A DNA stretch of 64,000 nucleotides from Rhizobium sp. WYCCWR10014. Its GTDB lineage: Bacteria; Pseudomonadota; Alphaproteobacteria; Rhizobiales; Rhizobiaceae. The first letter of the stretch is position 1. Each line of letters starts with the position of its first letter. Shown here in pieces: positions 17,730-26,136 of the stretch. The stretch covers positions 186,001 to 250,000 of the forward strand of contig NZ_LXFU01000052.1 of NCBI RefSeq assembly GCF_001657485.1. The letters are read 5' to 3'. The notes below the pieces were generated by a model. It saw only the letters and a list, made by a program, of their open reading frames with translations, was not told the origin of the DNA and made no database searches. The position numbers were made by a program, and so were the translations under genes.

Positions 17730-18583
17730 CGCGGCGGCTCCAGTGCGAATTCTTCAAGCCAGGCCGGATCTCGTTTCAGGATCGGCAGCCGGGAAGGCGG
17801 GTCTTCGATCGTCGGCAAGGATGCCAGCAACCCTTGCGTATAAGGATGTCGCGCCTTGTCGAGATCGCGCGCCTCGAGCACTTCCACGACCCGCCCCGCA
17901 TACATGATGAGGACGCGATCGCAGAAATTCCGGATGAGATTGAGATCGTGACTGATAAAGATCAGCCCGAGATTACGGCGCAAGACGAGCTCGTCGAGCA
18001 GGGCCAGGATCTCGAGCCTCACCGTCACGTCGAGCGCTGACGTCGGTTCGTCGGCGATCAGCACTTCGGGTTCGGCAATCAGCATCATGGCGATCATCGC
18101 CCGCTGGCCCATTCCGCCCGAGATTTCGTGCGGATAGAGGCGGGCGACGCGCTCCGGATCGCGGATCTGGACGGCCTCGAGCATATCGAGTGCCTGTTGC
18201 CAGGTCTTTGCCCTGCTCGTCCTCGGATGATGGAAGCGGTAGGTCTCGGCAATCTGTTCGCCGATTCGCATGACGGGATTAAGCGAATATTTCGGATCCT
18301 GCAGGATCAGGCCGATCCGCCGTCCCCTGATCGTCATCATCGTTTTTTCGTTCGCCTTGAGCAGATCGACGTCGCGAAAGCGCATCCGCTCGGCATTGAC
18401 GATGGCGGTCGGTGGCAGCAGCTTCATGATGGCACGGCCGACGGTCGACTTTCCCGACCCGGATTCGCCGACGATCCCAAGTTTTTCCTGTCCAAGGGAA
18501 AAGCTCACGCCGCGCACGGCCCGCACCTGTCCGCCGCCAAATGCGATTTCGAGATTTTGAATATCGATCAAGGGCTCTGTCAT
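17726..18583 (-). CDS. Oligopeptide-type ABC transporter ATP-binding protein (DppD/OppD-like)
   Basis: This 285-residue ATPase has Walker A GESGSGKST, the OppD-type Q-loop LILQDPKYSLNPVM, the signature variant ISGGMGQRAMIAMML and Walker B VLIADEPTSALD. The C-terminal KARHPYTQGLLASLP is a hallmark of the OppD/DppD family. It is translationally coupled on both sides through four-base overlaps with the permease gene (18580) and the partner ATPase (17729). The two ATPases probably act as a heterodimer under the permeases encoded next to them. Confidence 0.92.
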   Translation of the reverse strand: MTEPLIDIQNLEIAFGGGQVRAVRGVSFSLGQEKLGIVGESGSGKSTVGRAIMKLLPPTAIVNAERMRFRDVDLLKANEKTMMTIRGRRIGLILQDPKYSLNPVMRIGEQIAETYRFHHPRTSRAKTWQQALDMLEAVQIRDPERVARLYPHEISGGMGQRAMIAMMLIAEPEVLIADEPTSALDVTVRLEILALLDELVLRRNLGLIFISHDLNLIRNFCDRVLIMYAGRVVEVLEARDLDKARHPYTQGLLASLPTIEDPPSRLPILKRDPAWLEEFALEPPR

Positions 18584-19515
18584 TCTGAACCTCGGGGATC
18601 GAGAACATCGCGAAGCGCATCGCCGACGAGGTTGAAGGCGAGGCTGACGAGCGCAATGGCAATGCCGGGTGCTGCGATGACCCAGGGGCTGTCGAGCATG
18701 AATTCACGTCCGCTGGCGGCCATCGAACCCCATTCCGGCCACGGTGGCTGCGCCCCAAGGCCGAGGAAGCCGAGGCCGGCGGCAGTGATGATGATGCCGG
18801 CCATATTGAGGGTGACGCGGACGATCACCGAGGGAATGCACATCGGCAGGATGTGGCGGGTGATGATCGCGATTGATGTCGCGCCCTGCAGGCGTACGGC
18901 GGCGATGTAATCCGCCTTGCGAAGGCTGAGCGTCTCGGCGCGCGCCAGGCGCGCGATCGGAGGCCAGGCCGTCAGTGAAATCGCGATGATCGCATTGGTG
19001 ATGCCCGGACCGAGCGCTGCGGCAAAACCCAGCGCCAGCACGAGGCCGGGGAAGGAGAGAAAAATATCGGTGACGCGCATCAGGATTTCATCGACGATGC
19101 CGCCGAAATAACCCGAGACGGTGCCGATCAGCAGGCCGAGCGGGGCGACGATGACCGTGACGAGCATGATGATGTAGAGCGTGGTGCGGGCGCCATAGAT
19201 CACCCGTGAAAAGACGTCGCGGCCGAAATTGTCGGTGCCGAGCCAATGGCTCGCCGATGGCGGGGCAAGCCGCCCTGCCATGTCCTGAACGATCGGATCG
19301 TAGCTGGTCAGCAGGGGTGCGGCCAGCGCCACGACGATCAGCAGCAGGATGATGGCCAATCCGGCCAGCCCAAGCGGGTGCAGGCTGAATTTCCGCCAGC
19401 CCTGATGAATTTGCTGCGCCGATGACTGGAACCAGCCTCGAGGCTCCCGTGCGAGCAGCCAGTTGCGAAGGCCGCCGGTGTTGACGCTGTCTGCGTGCTC
19501 AGAGGAGATCGTCAT
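18580..19515 (-). CDS. Oligopeptide-type ABC transporter permease (DppC/OppC-like)
   Basis: This 311-residue membrane subunit has the OppC N-terminal tail and first span (LAGLAIILLLIVVALAAP). The conserved HWLGTDNFGRDVFSRVIYGAR follows, then the EAA-type loop with ARAETLSLRKADYIAAVRLQGA, and an ending LGDALRDVLDPRGSE. About six hydrophobic segments are present. It pairs with the DppB-like permease encoded three bases upstream and overlaps the ATPase gene downstream. Confidence 0.93.
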   Translation of the reverse strand: MTISSEHADSVNTGGLRNWLLAREPRGWFQSSAQQIHQGWRKFSLHPLGLAGLAIILLLIVVALAAPLLTSYDPIVQDMAGRLAPPSASHWLGTDNFGRDVFSRVIYGARTTLYIIMLVTVIVAPLGLLIGTVSGYFGGIVDEILMRVTDIFLSFPGLVLALGFAAALGPGITNAIIAISLTAWPPIARLARAETLSLRKADYIAAVRLQGATSIAIITRHILPMCIPSVIVRVTLNMAGIIITAAGLGFLGLGAQPPWPEWGSMAASGREFMLDSPWVIAAPGIAIALVSLAFNLVGDALRDVLDPRGSE

Positions 19516-19518
19516 GGC

Positions 19519-20616
19519 TCACCGTGTCCTCGGATCAAGAATGCGATAAAGGAAGTCCGACAGGATGTTGATCGTCAGGAAGACGGCGCCGATCGTCAGC
19601 ACCGAACCCATGACCACGTTCATGTCGTTCATCTGCAGCCCCCGGGTCAGGTACTGGCCGAGCCCCGGCCAGCCGAAGACGGTCTCGATCAGCACCGCGC
19701 CTTCGAGCAGCCCGCCGAAGGTCAGCGCCATGATCGTCAGGAGCTGTACGCGGATGTTCTTGAATGCGTGGCGCCAGACCACCTTGCGGGTGCCAAGCCC
19801 CTTGGCCCGGGCGGTGATGATGTATTCCTGGCTCAGTTGCTCCAGCATGAAGCTCCGCGACATGCGGCTGATATAGGCGACGGAATAGTAGCCGAGGATT
19901 GCCGCCGGCAGGATGATGTGTCCGGCCGCGTTGTGGAATACCTCCCATTGGCCCTGAATCGCCGCGTCGATCAGGAGAAAGCCCGTCATCGGTGTGACGA
20001 GGCCTTCATAGAAGACATCGATCCGGCCCGAGGCGCCGACGAGTTTCAGCTTCGCATAAAAGACGAAGAGCGCCATCAGCCCGGTCCAGAAGATCGGGAT
20101 GGAGTGGCCGGCAAGGGCGACGATCCGCGCGATGTGGTCGATAACGGTTCCGCGCCTGACCGCGGCGGTGATCCCTAAGGGAATGCCGACGATCGCCCCG
20201 ATGATCATGGCGATGATCGCAAGTTCGATCGTCGCGGGAAAGATCGTCATCAGATCGGTGAGGATCGGCTGGCCCGTCGTCGCCGACATGCCGAGATCGC
20301 CTGTGGCGATCTTGCCGACATAGGAGAGGAACTGCATCCAGATCGGCTGCCCAAGACCCAGCTCGTTATAGACGCGATCGTAAACCTCCTTGCTGACCTC
20401 CGCCCCGGTGATGGCGAGCACCGGGTCGGCGGGCAGCAGGCGGCCCATCGAGAAGGTCAGGAAGAGCAGGCCGAGCAGCGTCGTCACGACTGCCACGACG
20501 CGTCCCGCCAGGCGCCGCAGCAGGCTCAGTGCCGGGTGCGGGGCCGCCTCGGCGAACCCGCCCTCAGCGGAGTGCCTGCTGCTCTCCCCCTTCGATGTGA
20601 TATCGGCGCTTGCCAC
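19519..20616 (-). CDS. Oligopeptide-type ABC transporter permease (DppB/OppB-like)
   Basis: This 365-residue permease has the OppB first span (VTTLLGLLFLTFSMGRLLPADPV), ELGLGQPIWMQFLSYV after it, a SRSFMLEQLSQEYIITARAKGL EAA loop, and ends with LSDFLYRILDPR. The first 30 residues are a hydrophilic extension longer than usual; a later start would shorten the protein, but I saw no better ribosome-binding site. It lies six bases downstream of the binding-protein gene. Confidence 0.92.
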   Translation of the reverse strand: MASADITSKGESSRHSAEGGFAEAAPHPALSLLRRLAGRVVAVVTTLLGLLFLTFSMGRLLPADPVLAITGAEVSKEVYDRVYNELGLGQPIWMQFLSYVGKIATGDLGMSATTGQPILTDLMTIFPATIELAIIAMIIGAIVGIPLGITAAVRRGTVIDHIARIVALAGHSIPIFWTGLMALFVFYAKLKLVGASGRIDVFYEGLVTPMTGFLLIDAAIQGQWEVFHNAAGHIILPAAILGYYSVAYISRMSRSFMLEQLSQEYIITARAKGLGTRKVVWRHAFKNIRVQLLTIMALTFGGLLEGAVLIETVFGWPGLGQYLTRGLQMNDMNVVMGSVLTIGAVFLTINILSDFLYRILDPRTR

Positions 20617-20622
20617 GGCGTT

Positions 20623-22209
20623 CTACTCCTTGGTCACGTCATGCCAGCGCGTCGACCATGTCGTATGCCCGTGATAGCCTTTCACGTTGGCGCGCATGAC
20701 ATAGGGGTCGGTTCGCTGGAAGAAGATGACCAGCGGCGAAGCCATGCCGGCATAGATGCCATCCATCTTCTTGAAGATGTCTGTGCGCTTTTCCGTGTCG
20801 CGCTCCTTCATCGATTGGTCGATGAGTGTGTTGAGCTCGTCCACCTTCATGCCCGTGCGCCAGAGGTAATAGCTGCCGAGGCGTGCCTCGTCGCTATTGT
20901 CGGGGTTAAAGGCATATTGCGTGGCCACGGCGAAGGGATCGGGCAGGCGGGCGCCGGAATTGCCGAGCAGCACTTCGAATTTGCGCTCGCGGAAGGCGGG
21001 CGTGAATTCGCCGGGCACGAGATCGAGATCGAGGCCGGCGGCGCGCGCACTCGCCTGCAGCGCTTCGGCGAAGGGCAGGGTCGCGGCTCCCGACGGATTG
21101 AGCACCTTCTTCAGGCCATTGGGATATCCGGCCTCCGCCAGCAGCTGCTTGGCCTTGGCGGGATCGTAGTCGTAGCGGACCTCCGCCTCGCCGGGAGCGC
21201 CGATCATGCCGCGCGGGATCATCGACTGCCAGGGAAAGCCCGTATAGCGCATGATGTTGCCGGAGATCGCTTTCCAGTCGAAGGCATGCTGGAAGGCCTC
21301 GCGAACCTTCGGCTTCTGCAGATCCGGGTCTTTCTGATTGAGGGCGATATAGTAGAAGCCGAGACCCGGGACATTCTCGATGACCATGTCCTTCTTGGTA
21401 GCGAGCGCATCGAGGTCGCCGCTTGACACATACTGGCCGACATCGACGTCGCCGGCTTCGAGCTGAAGCCGGAGATTGCCGGATTCCGGGATATGACGAG
21501 CGACGACGCGCGCCATGGCAGGCTTGCCGTCCCAATATTTCGGCTGGGCATTGAAGATCGCGACATCGTTCGGCCGCCACTGCGCCAGGCTGAATGGGCC
21601 GCTGCCGGCGGAATTGGCGGAAAGCCAGGCACCGCCGAAATCGCCGTTTGCCTCGTGCGACAGCACCGTCTTCTTGTCGACGATGCCGATCGACGAGCCC
21701 GCCAGCGAATAGAGCACCAGATCGGTATTGACCGCCTGCGGCAGCTCGATCTCGAGCGTGTGTTCGTCTTTTGCGCGAACGAGCTTTTCGACATTGTCGG
21801 GCGTGAAGCCCCAGAGTGCCACGTCGGTGGAGCCGACCTGGCCCATCTTGATGACGCGCTGGATCGACCAGGCGGCATCCTCGGCGGTCACCTTGTTGCC
21901 GCTCTGGAAGACCGCGTCGTCGCGTATAGTCAGCGTGATGATCTTGCCATCCGCCGAGACGCTCCATTGCGTCGCGAGCATTGGCTTCAGCGTTTTAAGA
22001 TCGTCTGGCGACAGCTGCACGAGGTTGTCGTAGAGATTCGAGATCAGCTCGGAAACCGTGCGGGCATTGTTCTGGGCCGGATCGAGCGTCCTTATGCCGG
22101 TAAGATTGGTGCCGATCACCAGCATATTGGGCGGCGACGCCGCGAAGCTGGGCTGCGCCGTCGTCAGGGCGCCGGTAATTGCGATCGTTGTCAGTACTTG
22201 TCTCAGCAT
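20623..22209 (-). CDS. ABC transporter substrate-binding protein, SBP_bac_5 (oligopeptide type)
   Basis: This 528-residue periplasmic binding protein has a Sec signal peptide (cleavage near SFA-ASP at residue 23). The family 5 fold is shown by RTLDPAQNNARTVSELISNLYDNLV, VTAEDAAWSIQRV, and the motif KVREAFQHAFDWKAI. I moved the start to the ATG at 22209, eight bases after GGGAGG; five extra codons upstream begin with TTG. It belongs to the minus operon with uronate-type enzymes. SBP_bac_5 proteins in rhizobia often bind oligosaccharides, opines or sugar acids as well as peptides, so a non-peptide ligand is plausible. Confidence 0.9.
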   Translation of the reverse strand: MLRQVLTTIAITGALTTAQPSFAASPPNMLVIGTNLTGIRTLDPAQNNARTVSELISNLYDNLVQLSPDDLKTLKPMLATQWSVSADGKIITLTIRDDAVFQSGNKVTAEDAAWSIQRVIKMGQVGSTDVALWGFTPDNVEKLVRAKDEHTLEIELPQAVNTDLVLYSLAGSSIGIVDKKTVLSHEANGDFGGAWLSANSAGSGPFSLAQWRPNDVAIFNAQPKYWDGKPAMARVVARHIPESGNLRLQLEAGDVDVGQYVSSGDLDALATKKDMVIENVPGLGFYYIALNQKDPDLQKPKVREAFQHAFDWKAISGNIMRYTGFPWQSMIPRGMIGAPGEAEVRYDYDPAKAKQLLAEAGYPNGLKKVLNPSGAATLPFAEALQASARAAGLDLDLVPGEFTPAFRERKFEVLLGNSGARLPDPFAVATQYAFNPDNSDEARLGSYYLWRTGMKVDELNTLIDQSMKERDTEKRTDIFKKMDGIYAGMASPLVIFFQRTDPYVMRANVKGYHGHTTWSTRWHDVTKE

Positions 22210-22243
22210 CTCAAGACCTCCCAATCCTGTTGTTTGCGGAAAT

Positions 22244-22343
22244 AGAGCAATTCCAGGAAAAGTGCGAAGCGGTTTTCAGTCCGGAATTGTGTAAAAACAA
22301 ATGGTTAGCGGCTCCGCGCTTCCATGAAAAGCGGAGCTGCTCT
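22244..22343 (+). repeat. RIME-like double-palindrome repeat
   Basis: The first palindrome runs CAATTCCAGGAAAA to TTTTCAGTCCGGAATTG around the shared loop GTGCGAAGCGG. The second pairs AGCGGCTCCGC with GCGGAGCTGCT, with one G-T wobble, around GCTTCCATGAAAA. The linker contains GTAAAAACAAA. It fills the gap between the binding-protein gene and the DapA-family gene, inside one apparent operon. Confidence 0.8.
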
Positions 22344-22353
22344 CGTGTCGAAC

Positions 22354-23307
22354 TCAGCCGGCCGCCTTTGCGGAATGCTGCTGGTGTGGACGGATCTGGT
22401 TGTCGCCGGCGGCGTTCCAGCCCCGAAGCAGTCGATGAAGGTCTTCGCGATCGTGCTGGTCGAGCAGCGGCAGTCCCGGCACGCGCACGGGGCCGACATC
22501 GAGGCCGGAAAAGGTGACGGCCTCCTTGACGACGGTCACGTTTGCGCCATTGCGGAATTTGGTCCGCATCCGCTCGAATGGTTCTAGCTGGCTGACGATA
22601 GCTCTTGCCGCGCCGAAGTCTCCTCTTTCGAGCGCATCGTGAACGGCAAGCGACAGGTGCGGCGCCACATTGACGAGACCGGATGTGAAGCCGCGCGCGC
22701 CCGCAGCCGTAAATGTCGGCGCCCAGCTCTCCGCCAGGCCGCAGACGAACAGCGCGCCGGCCGGGTCGGCTGCAGCGATCGCTCTCTGCAGCAGCATCAG
22801 ATCGGTCGTGGCAAACTTGATGCCGGCAATATTGCCGTGGTTTGCGAGACGGATGACATCATCGACACTGAAGCCATCGGCCCTGACATAGGCGATGAGC
22901 GGCAGGGTGGAAGCATCCGCAAGATTGCAGAAATAGTCGATCTGAGCCGCAGGTGCTGCGAAAGGATCGACGGGCTGATGCGACATGACGGCGGATGCGC
23001 CGATCGCGGCCGCATCTTTCGCCATGCCGATCGCCTCGCGCAGCGACCGGCCGATCGCCGCCGTCACCGGCGCTTTGCCGTTGACGCCAGAAACCGCCGC
23101 CTCGTGGACGATCCGGATCTCCTGCGGCGTCAGAGCATAGAATTCCCCGGTGTTGCCGGCAGCGACGATGTTGTGAATACCCGCTGCCGCCACCCGCTCA
23201 TAGACCTTCGCCGTGATCCGGGGTTCGACTTCACCCTTGCCGTCATAGGCGGTGACGGGAACACCCGATACGCCTGTAAGCGCCTTGCGCATGGTTGCGA
23301 TGCTCAT
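22354..23307 (-). CDS. DapA-family lyase (dihydrodipicolinate synthase/KdgD-like)
   Basis: This 317-residue TIM-barrel enzyme belongs to the class I lyase family with a Schiff-base lysine. Visible are the substrate-binding GNTGEF at residues 51-56, the catalytic tyrosine region PLIAYVR (Y140) and the lysine in GIKFATTD (K164). The start at 23307 has GGGGAAGAAAG upstream. Family members include 5-dehydro-4-deoxyglucarate dehydratase (KdgD) and keto-deoxy-sugar aldolases. With a uronate-dehydrogenase-like and a lactonase-like gene immediately upstream, a KdgD-like role making alpha-ketoglutarate semialdehyde is a good inference. An aldolase on a keto-deoxy acid is the alternative. Confidence 0.85.
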   Translation of the reverse strand: MSIATMRKALTGVSGVPVTAYDGKGEVEPRITAKVYERVAAAGIHNIVAAGNTGEFYALTPQEIRIVHEAAVSGVNGKAPVTAAIGRSLREAIGMAKDAAAIGASAVMSHQPVDPFAAPAAQIDYFCNLADASTLPLIAYVRADGFSVDDVIRLANHGNIAGIKFATTDLMLLQRAIAAADPAGALFVCGLAESWAPTFTAAGARGFTSGLVNVAPHLSLAVHDALERGDFGAARAIVSQLEPFERMRTKFRNGANVTVVKEAVTFSGLDVGPVRVPGLPLLDQHDREDLHRLLRGWNAAGDNQIRPHQQHSAKAAG

Positions 23308-23366
23308 CTTTCTTCCCCGTTATCTTTCCATCAATCCGCCGTCACCCGAACGTGATCGGCACGCTG

Positions 23367-24257
23367 TCATCCGACGGGATGATCCCCGAAGCGGAAGGGC
23401 GGCAGGCCCTCTGCATCCACATCAAAGGCGATGACCGTCCCCGCCTCGAAACGTCCGGTGCGGTCCGTCGACAGGCTCGTGACAAAGAGGGTGCGCAGAT
23501 CCGGCCCTCCGAAACACGGCATTGTCGGTGCGGCGACCGGCAGAATGTAGATCTCGACGATTTCGCCTTCGGGCGATATTCGGTTGAGGCGACCGGCGGA
23601 AACGCCGGCGCTCCAGTAGAACCCGTCACGATCCGTTGTCGCTCCGTCCGGCCGACCCTCGTCTTCCGTGAAGCTGCGGAGCCGGCGTCCATCGCCGAGG
23701 TCGCCCGTATCAGGGTCGAAGTCGAATGCCTGCAGGAAGCATTGCCGGCTGTCGGAATGATACATCCGCCGGCCGTCCGGCGACCAGGCAAGGCCGTTGG
23801 AGCTCGTCAGTTCCGTGGCCACGGTCTGCGTGCTGCCGTCGGCGCTCACGCGGAAAAGTGCGGCCTCATTGATCTGCGGCTTGGATTCACTGATCGAGCC
23901 GATCCAGAAGTGCCCGTCGGGCCCCACCTTTCCATCGTTGAGGCGGCAATTGATGTCGCGTCCGACCGGATCGGACACAAATTCGAAATCTCCTGAGACG
24001 GGATCGAAGAGATGGACGCCCGTCTGAAGGGCCACGACGATCGTGTGATCGCGGCAAAGCCCGAGGGCGCCGATTGCGGCCGGCATGTCGAAGCGGTCGA
24101 TCTTTCCAGAAGCCGAGAGCCGGACGAGCGCCGGTGCCTGAATATCGACGAACCACAAAGTGCCGGTCTCCTCGTCCCATACTGGCGATTCACCGACCGT
24201 CAGCGGTTGCTGGATCACGGAACGGACGTTAGGGCGGATGATCCGAGGCGCCGTCAT
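23367..24257 (-). CDS. SMP-30/gluconolactonase family protein
   Basis: This 296-residue six-bladed beta-propeller lactonase has the family hallmarks GESPVWDEETGTLWFVDI, NDGKVGPDGHFWIGS, SNGLAWSPDGRRMYHSDS and PDGATTDRDGFYWSAGV. The divalent-metal ligands are expected at the E of GESP, the N of SNGLAW and the D of PDG. These enzymes hydrolyse sugar lactones to aldonic or aldaric acids. The gene overlaps the uronate-dehydrogenase-like gene by four bases, so it likely opens the lactone that enzyme produces. Confidence 0.9.
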   Translation of the reverse strand: MTAPRIIRPNVRSVIQQPLTVGESPVWDEETGTLWFVDIQAPALVRLSASGKIDRFDMPAAIGALGLCRDHTIVVALQTGVHLFDPVSGDFEFVSDPVGRDINCRLNDGKVGPDGHFWIGSISESKPQINEAALFRVSADGSTQTVATELTSSNGLAWSPDGRRMYHSDSRQCFLQAFDFDPDTGDLGDGRRLRSFTEDEGRPDGATTDRDGFYWSAGVSAGRLNRISPEGEIVEIYILPVAAPTMPCFGGPDLRTLFVTSLSTDRTGRFEAGTVIAFDVDAEGLPPFRFGDHPVG

Positions 24258-25084
24258 TCAACCGTCTCCAGGTTCTTGGCCAGACCCTCGGCGTCGCGCA
24301 TGCGGATGGTGCCGTCGTGATTGATCTCACAGAACCCACCACCCTGGAACGCCAGCGCGACGGGCCCTTCGGATCCCCCTTCGATGCGGGCGTGGTCACG
24401 CGGCCGGTCCTGTGGCTGGTAGCCCAATCGTGCCGCCAGATCGTTCTCCCACCACATCTCCTCGGTGTCAGAAACGCCGTAGACCACTGTTGCTGCGATC
24501 AACGGGTGCGAAAGGCCGATCCTGACCAATTGCGCCAGATCTCGTGCGCTGATCCAGATCGCAACCGATCGTTCGCTATTGGGATAGGTGCCGGCATTGC
24601 CGATGCGGATGGAAAGAGAACGAATGCCTGACGTGTCGTAGTAGAGCCCCGCCACAAGCTCGCCCCAGCATTTGGAAAGTCCATATGGGCTGTCGGGGCG
24701 CATGGGGTCGAGCGGTGACACGAGCTGGCCGCGCGGATAAAAACCCGTGGCATGATTGCTCGATGCATAGACGACCCGCTGGACCTTGTTGATCCGCGCC
24801 GCTTCGTAAAGATTGTATGTTCCAAGCACGTTCGCATGCAGAATGGCGTTCATGTCGATGCCGCTTGCAATACCGGCGAGATGGACAACGCCATCGATAT
24901 CCTTCAGCGCAGCCGTTGCTTCGTCGAGCTTTGTAAGATCGGCCCTGACGAAATTCTCGTTTTCGCCAAGCCCGTCAGGTTCCTGGAGATCGATCAGGCT
25001 GAGGTGCTCGACATGCGACCGAAGAAGCGGGCGCAGCAGCGTCCCTACACGTCCGGCAGCACCGGTCATAGCGACCCGTTTCAT
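24254..25084 (-). CDS. NAD-dependent epimerase/dehydratase family protein, uronate dehydrogenase-like
   Basis: This 276-residue short-chain dehydrogenase has TGAAGRVG at residues 7-14 for NAD binding and the catalytic YxxxK in SPYGLSKCWGE (Y134, K138). The stretch VVYASSNHATGFYPR closely resembles bacterial uronate dehydrogenase (Udh), which oxidises galacturonate or glucuronate to the aldarolactone. I used the ATG at 25084, preceded by GGGAGGAGAG, rather than an ATG five codons earlier. It is coupled to the lactonase gene downstream and preceded by the GntR regulator. Confidence 0.85.
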   Translation of the reverse strand: MKRVAMTGAAGRVGTLLRPLLRSHVEHLSLIDLQEPDGLGENENFVRADLTKLDEATAALKDIDGVVHLAGIASGIDMNAILHANVLGTYNLYEAARINKVQRVVYASSNHATGFYPRGQLVSPLDPMRPDSPYGLSKCWGELVAGLYYDTSGIRSLSIRIGNAGTYPNSERSVAIWISARDLAQLVRIGLSHPLIAATVVYGVSDTEEMWWENDLAARLGYQPQDRPRDHARIEGGSEGPVALAFQGGGFCEINHDGTIRMRDAEGLAKNLETVE

Positions 25085-25105
25085 CGTCTCTCCTCCCATT
25101 ATCGC

Positions 25106-25822
25106 TCAAACGCCCTGGAACATGCGGGCACGAGCATTCAGTATGTGTCTTTTCATTGCATCATGCGCTTCGGTTTCCCGGTGTGCGAAGATCGCCTCGA
25201 CGATCACCGCATGCTCATCCTGGACGCTGCGGATCTGTTCCGGCGTCCGCTTCAAGCTCAAGCTTCGCGTGACGGAATGCCCGATGGCGAAATGCGGCTT
25301 GAACCACTCGCGCAGGGTGATGTGGAACTGGTTACCGGTCGCCATGGCAATTGCATCGTGTAGAGCCTGGTCCTCCTCGGCGCCAAGCTCCCCGTTGCGC
25401 AAACATTGCTCGATCGAAACAAGCGCTGCCGTTATTCGCTCCCTGTCGGCCGGCTGCCAGTTTCGCGCTGCAAGCTCCGCCGCCTCGGCTTCGAGACCGG
25501 CGCGGAATTCGAAGAACCGCTGGACATCGGCCAAGGAGCCGACCGGCACCATTTTCAGCATCGACGAATCCGGCCTTTGCCTGACATAGGAACCGGAACC
25601 CTTACGCGAAACGACGAGCCCATCGGCTCTCAAGCGTTCGAGCGCTTCGCGCACGACGGGTCTCGATGCGCCGAAATCAGCGGCGAGCTTCGTCTCCGGC
25701 GGCAGCCGTTCGTTCACCGGAAAGTTGCCGTCGGCGATCATCCCCACGATCTTCTCGTAGATGATGTCGCTGAAGCGCGTTGCGCCCCTGTTCGAAACGG
25801 CATCGACGGCGAATGTCATCAT
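25106..25822 (-). CDS. GntR-family transcriptional regulator, FadR subfamily (FCD)
   Basis: This 238-residue regulator has a winged helix at about residues 15-80 (LPPETKLAADFGASRPVVREALERL, then GLVVSRKGSGSYV) and an all-helical FCD ligand-binding domain after residue 95 (FFEFRAGLEAEAAELAA, DQALHDAIAMATGN, DEHAVIVEAIFAHRE). FCD regulators bind organic acids, including uronates and aldonates (UxuR/ExuR-like). It is the first gene of the minus operon and faces the divergent plus operon at 26137, so it likely controls both from the shared 314-base gap. The start has AAAGGA upstream; ATGs at 25822 and 25819 are both possible. Confidence 0.9.
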   Translation of the reverse strand: MMTFAVDAVSNRGATRFSDIIYEKIVGMIADGNFPVNERLPPETKLAADFGASRPVVREALERLRADGLVVSRKGSGSYVRQRPDSSMLKMVPVGSLADVQRFFEFRAGLEAEAAELAARNWQPADRERITAALVSIEQCLRNGELGAEEDQALHDAIAMATGNQFHITLREWFKPHFAIGHSVTRSLSLKRTPEQIRSVQDEHAVIVEAIFAHRETEAHDAMKRHILNARARMFQGV

Positions 25823-25984
25823 GGTCCTTTTCTCTCAACGCCGCGTGCGCCGGGTCAGCGGCCGCACCCTGGCTGTTGCCGGCCATGAAGTTCAGGGCGG
25901 CGACAGCATCTGACAGATCCAACGTTTTTCGTCCTGCTGGCCGTGTTTCAGCGGCACAACGTCGCATTTCAATGCAACATCGCT

Positions 25985-26018
25985 ACAAAATTTGTAATTA
26001 TCTGTCAACTCTTGTAAT
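25985..26018. promoter_or_regulatory. Candidate operator in the divergent promoter region
   Basis: ACAAAATTTGT (25985-25995) is a palindrome about a central base, and TTGTAAT occurs twice (25992-25998 and 26012-26018), a 20-bp spacing equal to about two helical turns. This AT-rich patch lies between the GntR gene and the divergent binding-protein gene. It is the best candidate binding site for the GntR protein or for a promoter in the 25823-26136 gap. The rest of the gap shows no gene. Confidence 0.4.
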
Positions 26019-26136
26019 CATTTGAGAACGTGTCTATGGTTTCGGTCGTAGCGCCGAGGAGGGCGTCAGCGTCGGGTCGGGGGCCCGCCGCATCAGCCGG
26101 CGCAAAGGCTGCGCCGGCACAAAAGGGAGGAATTCG

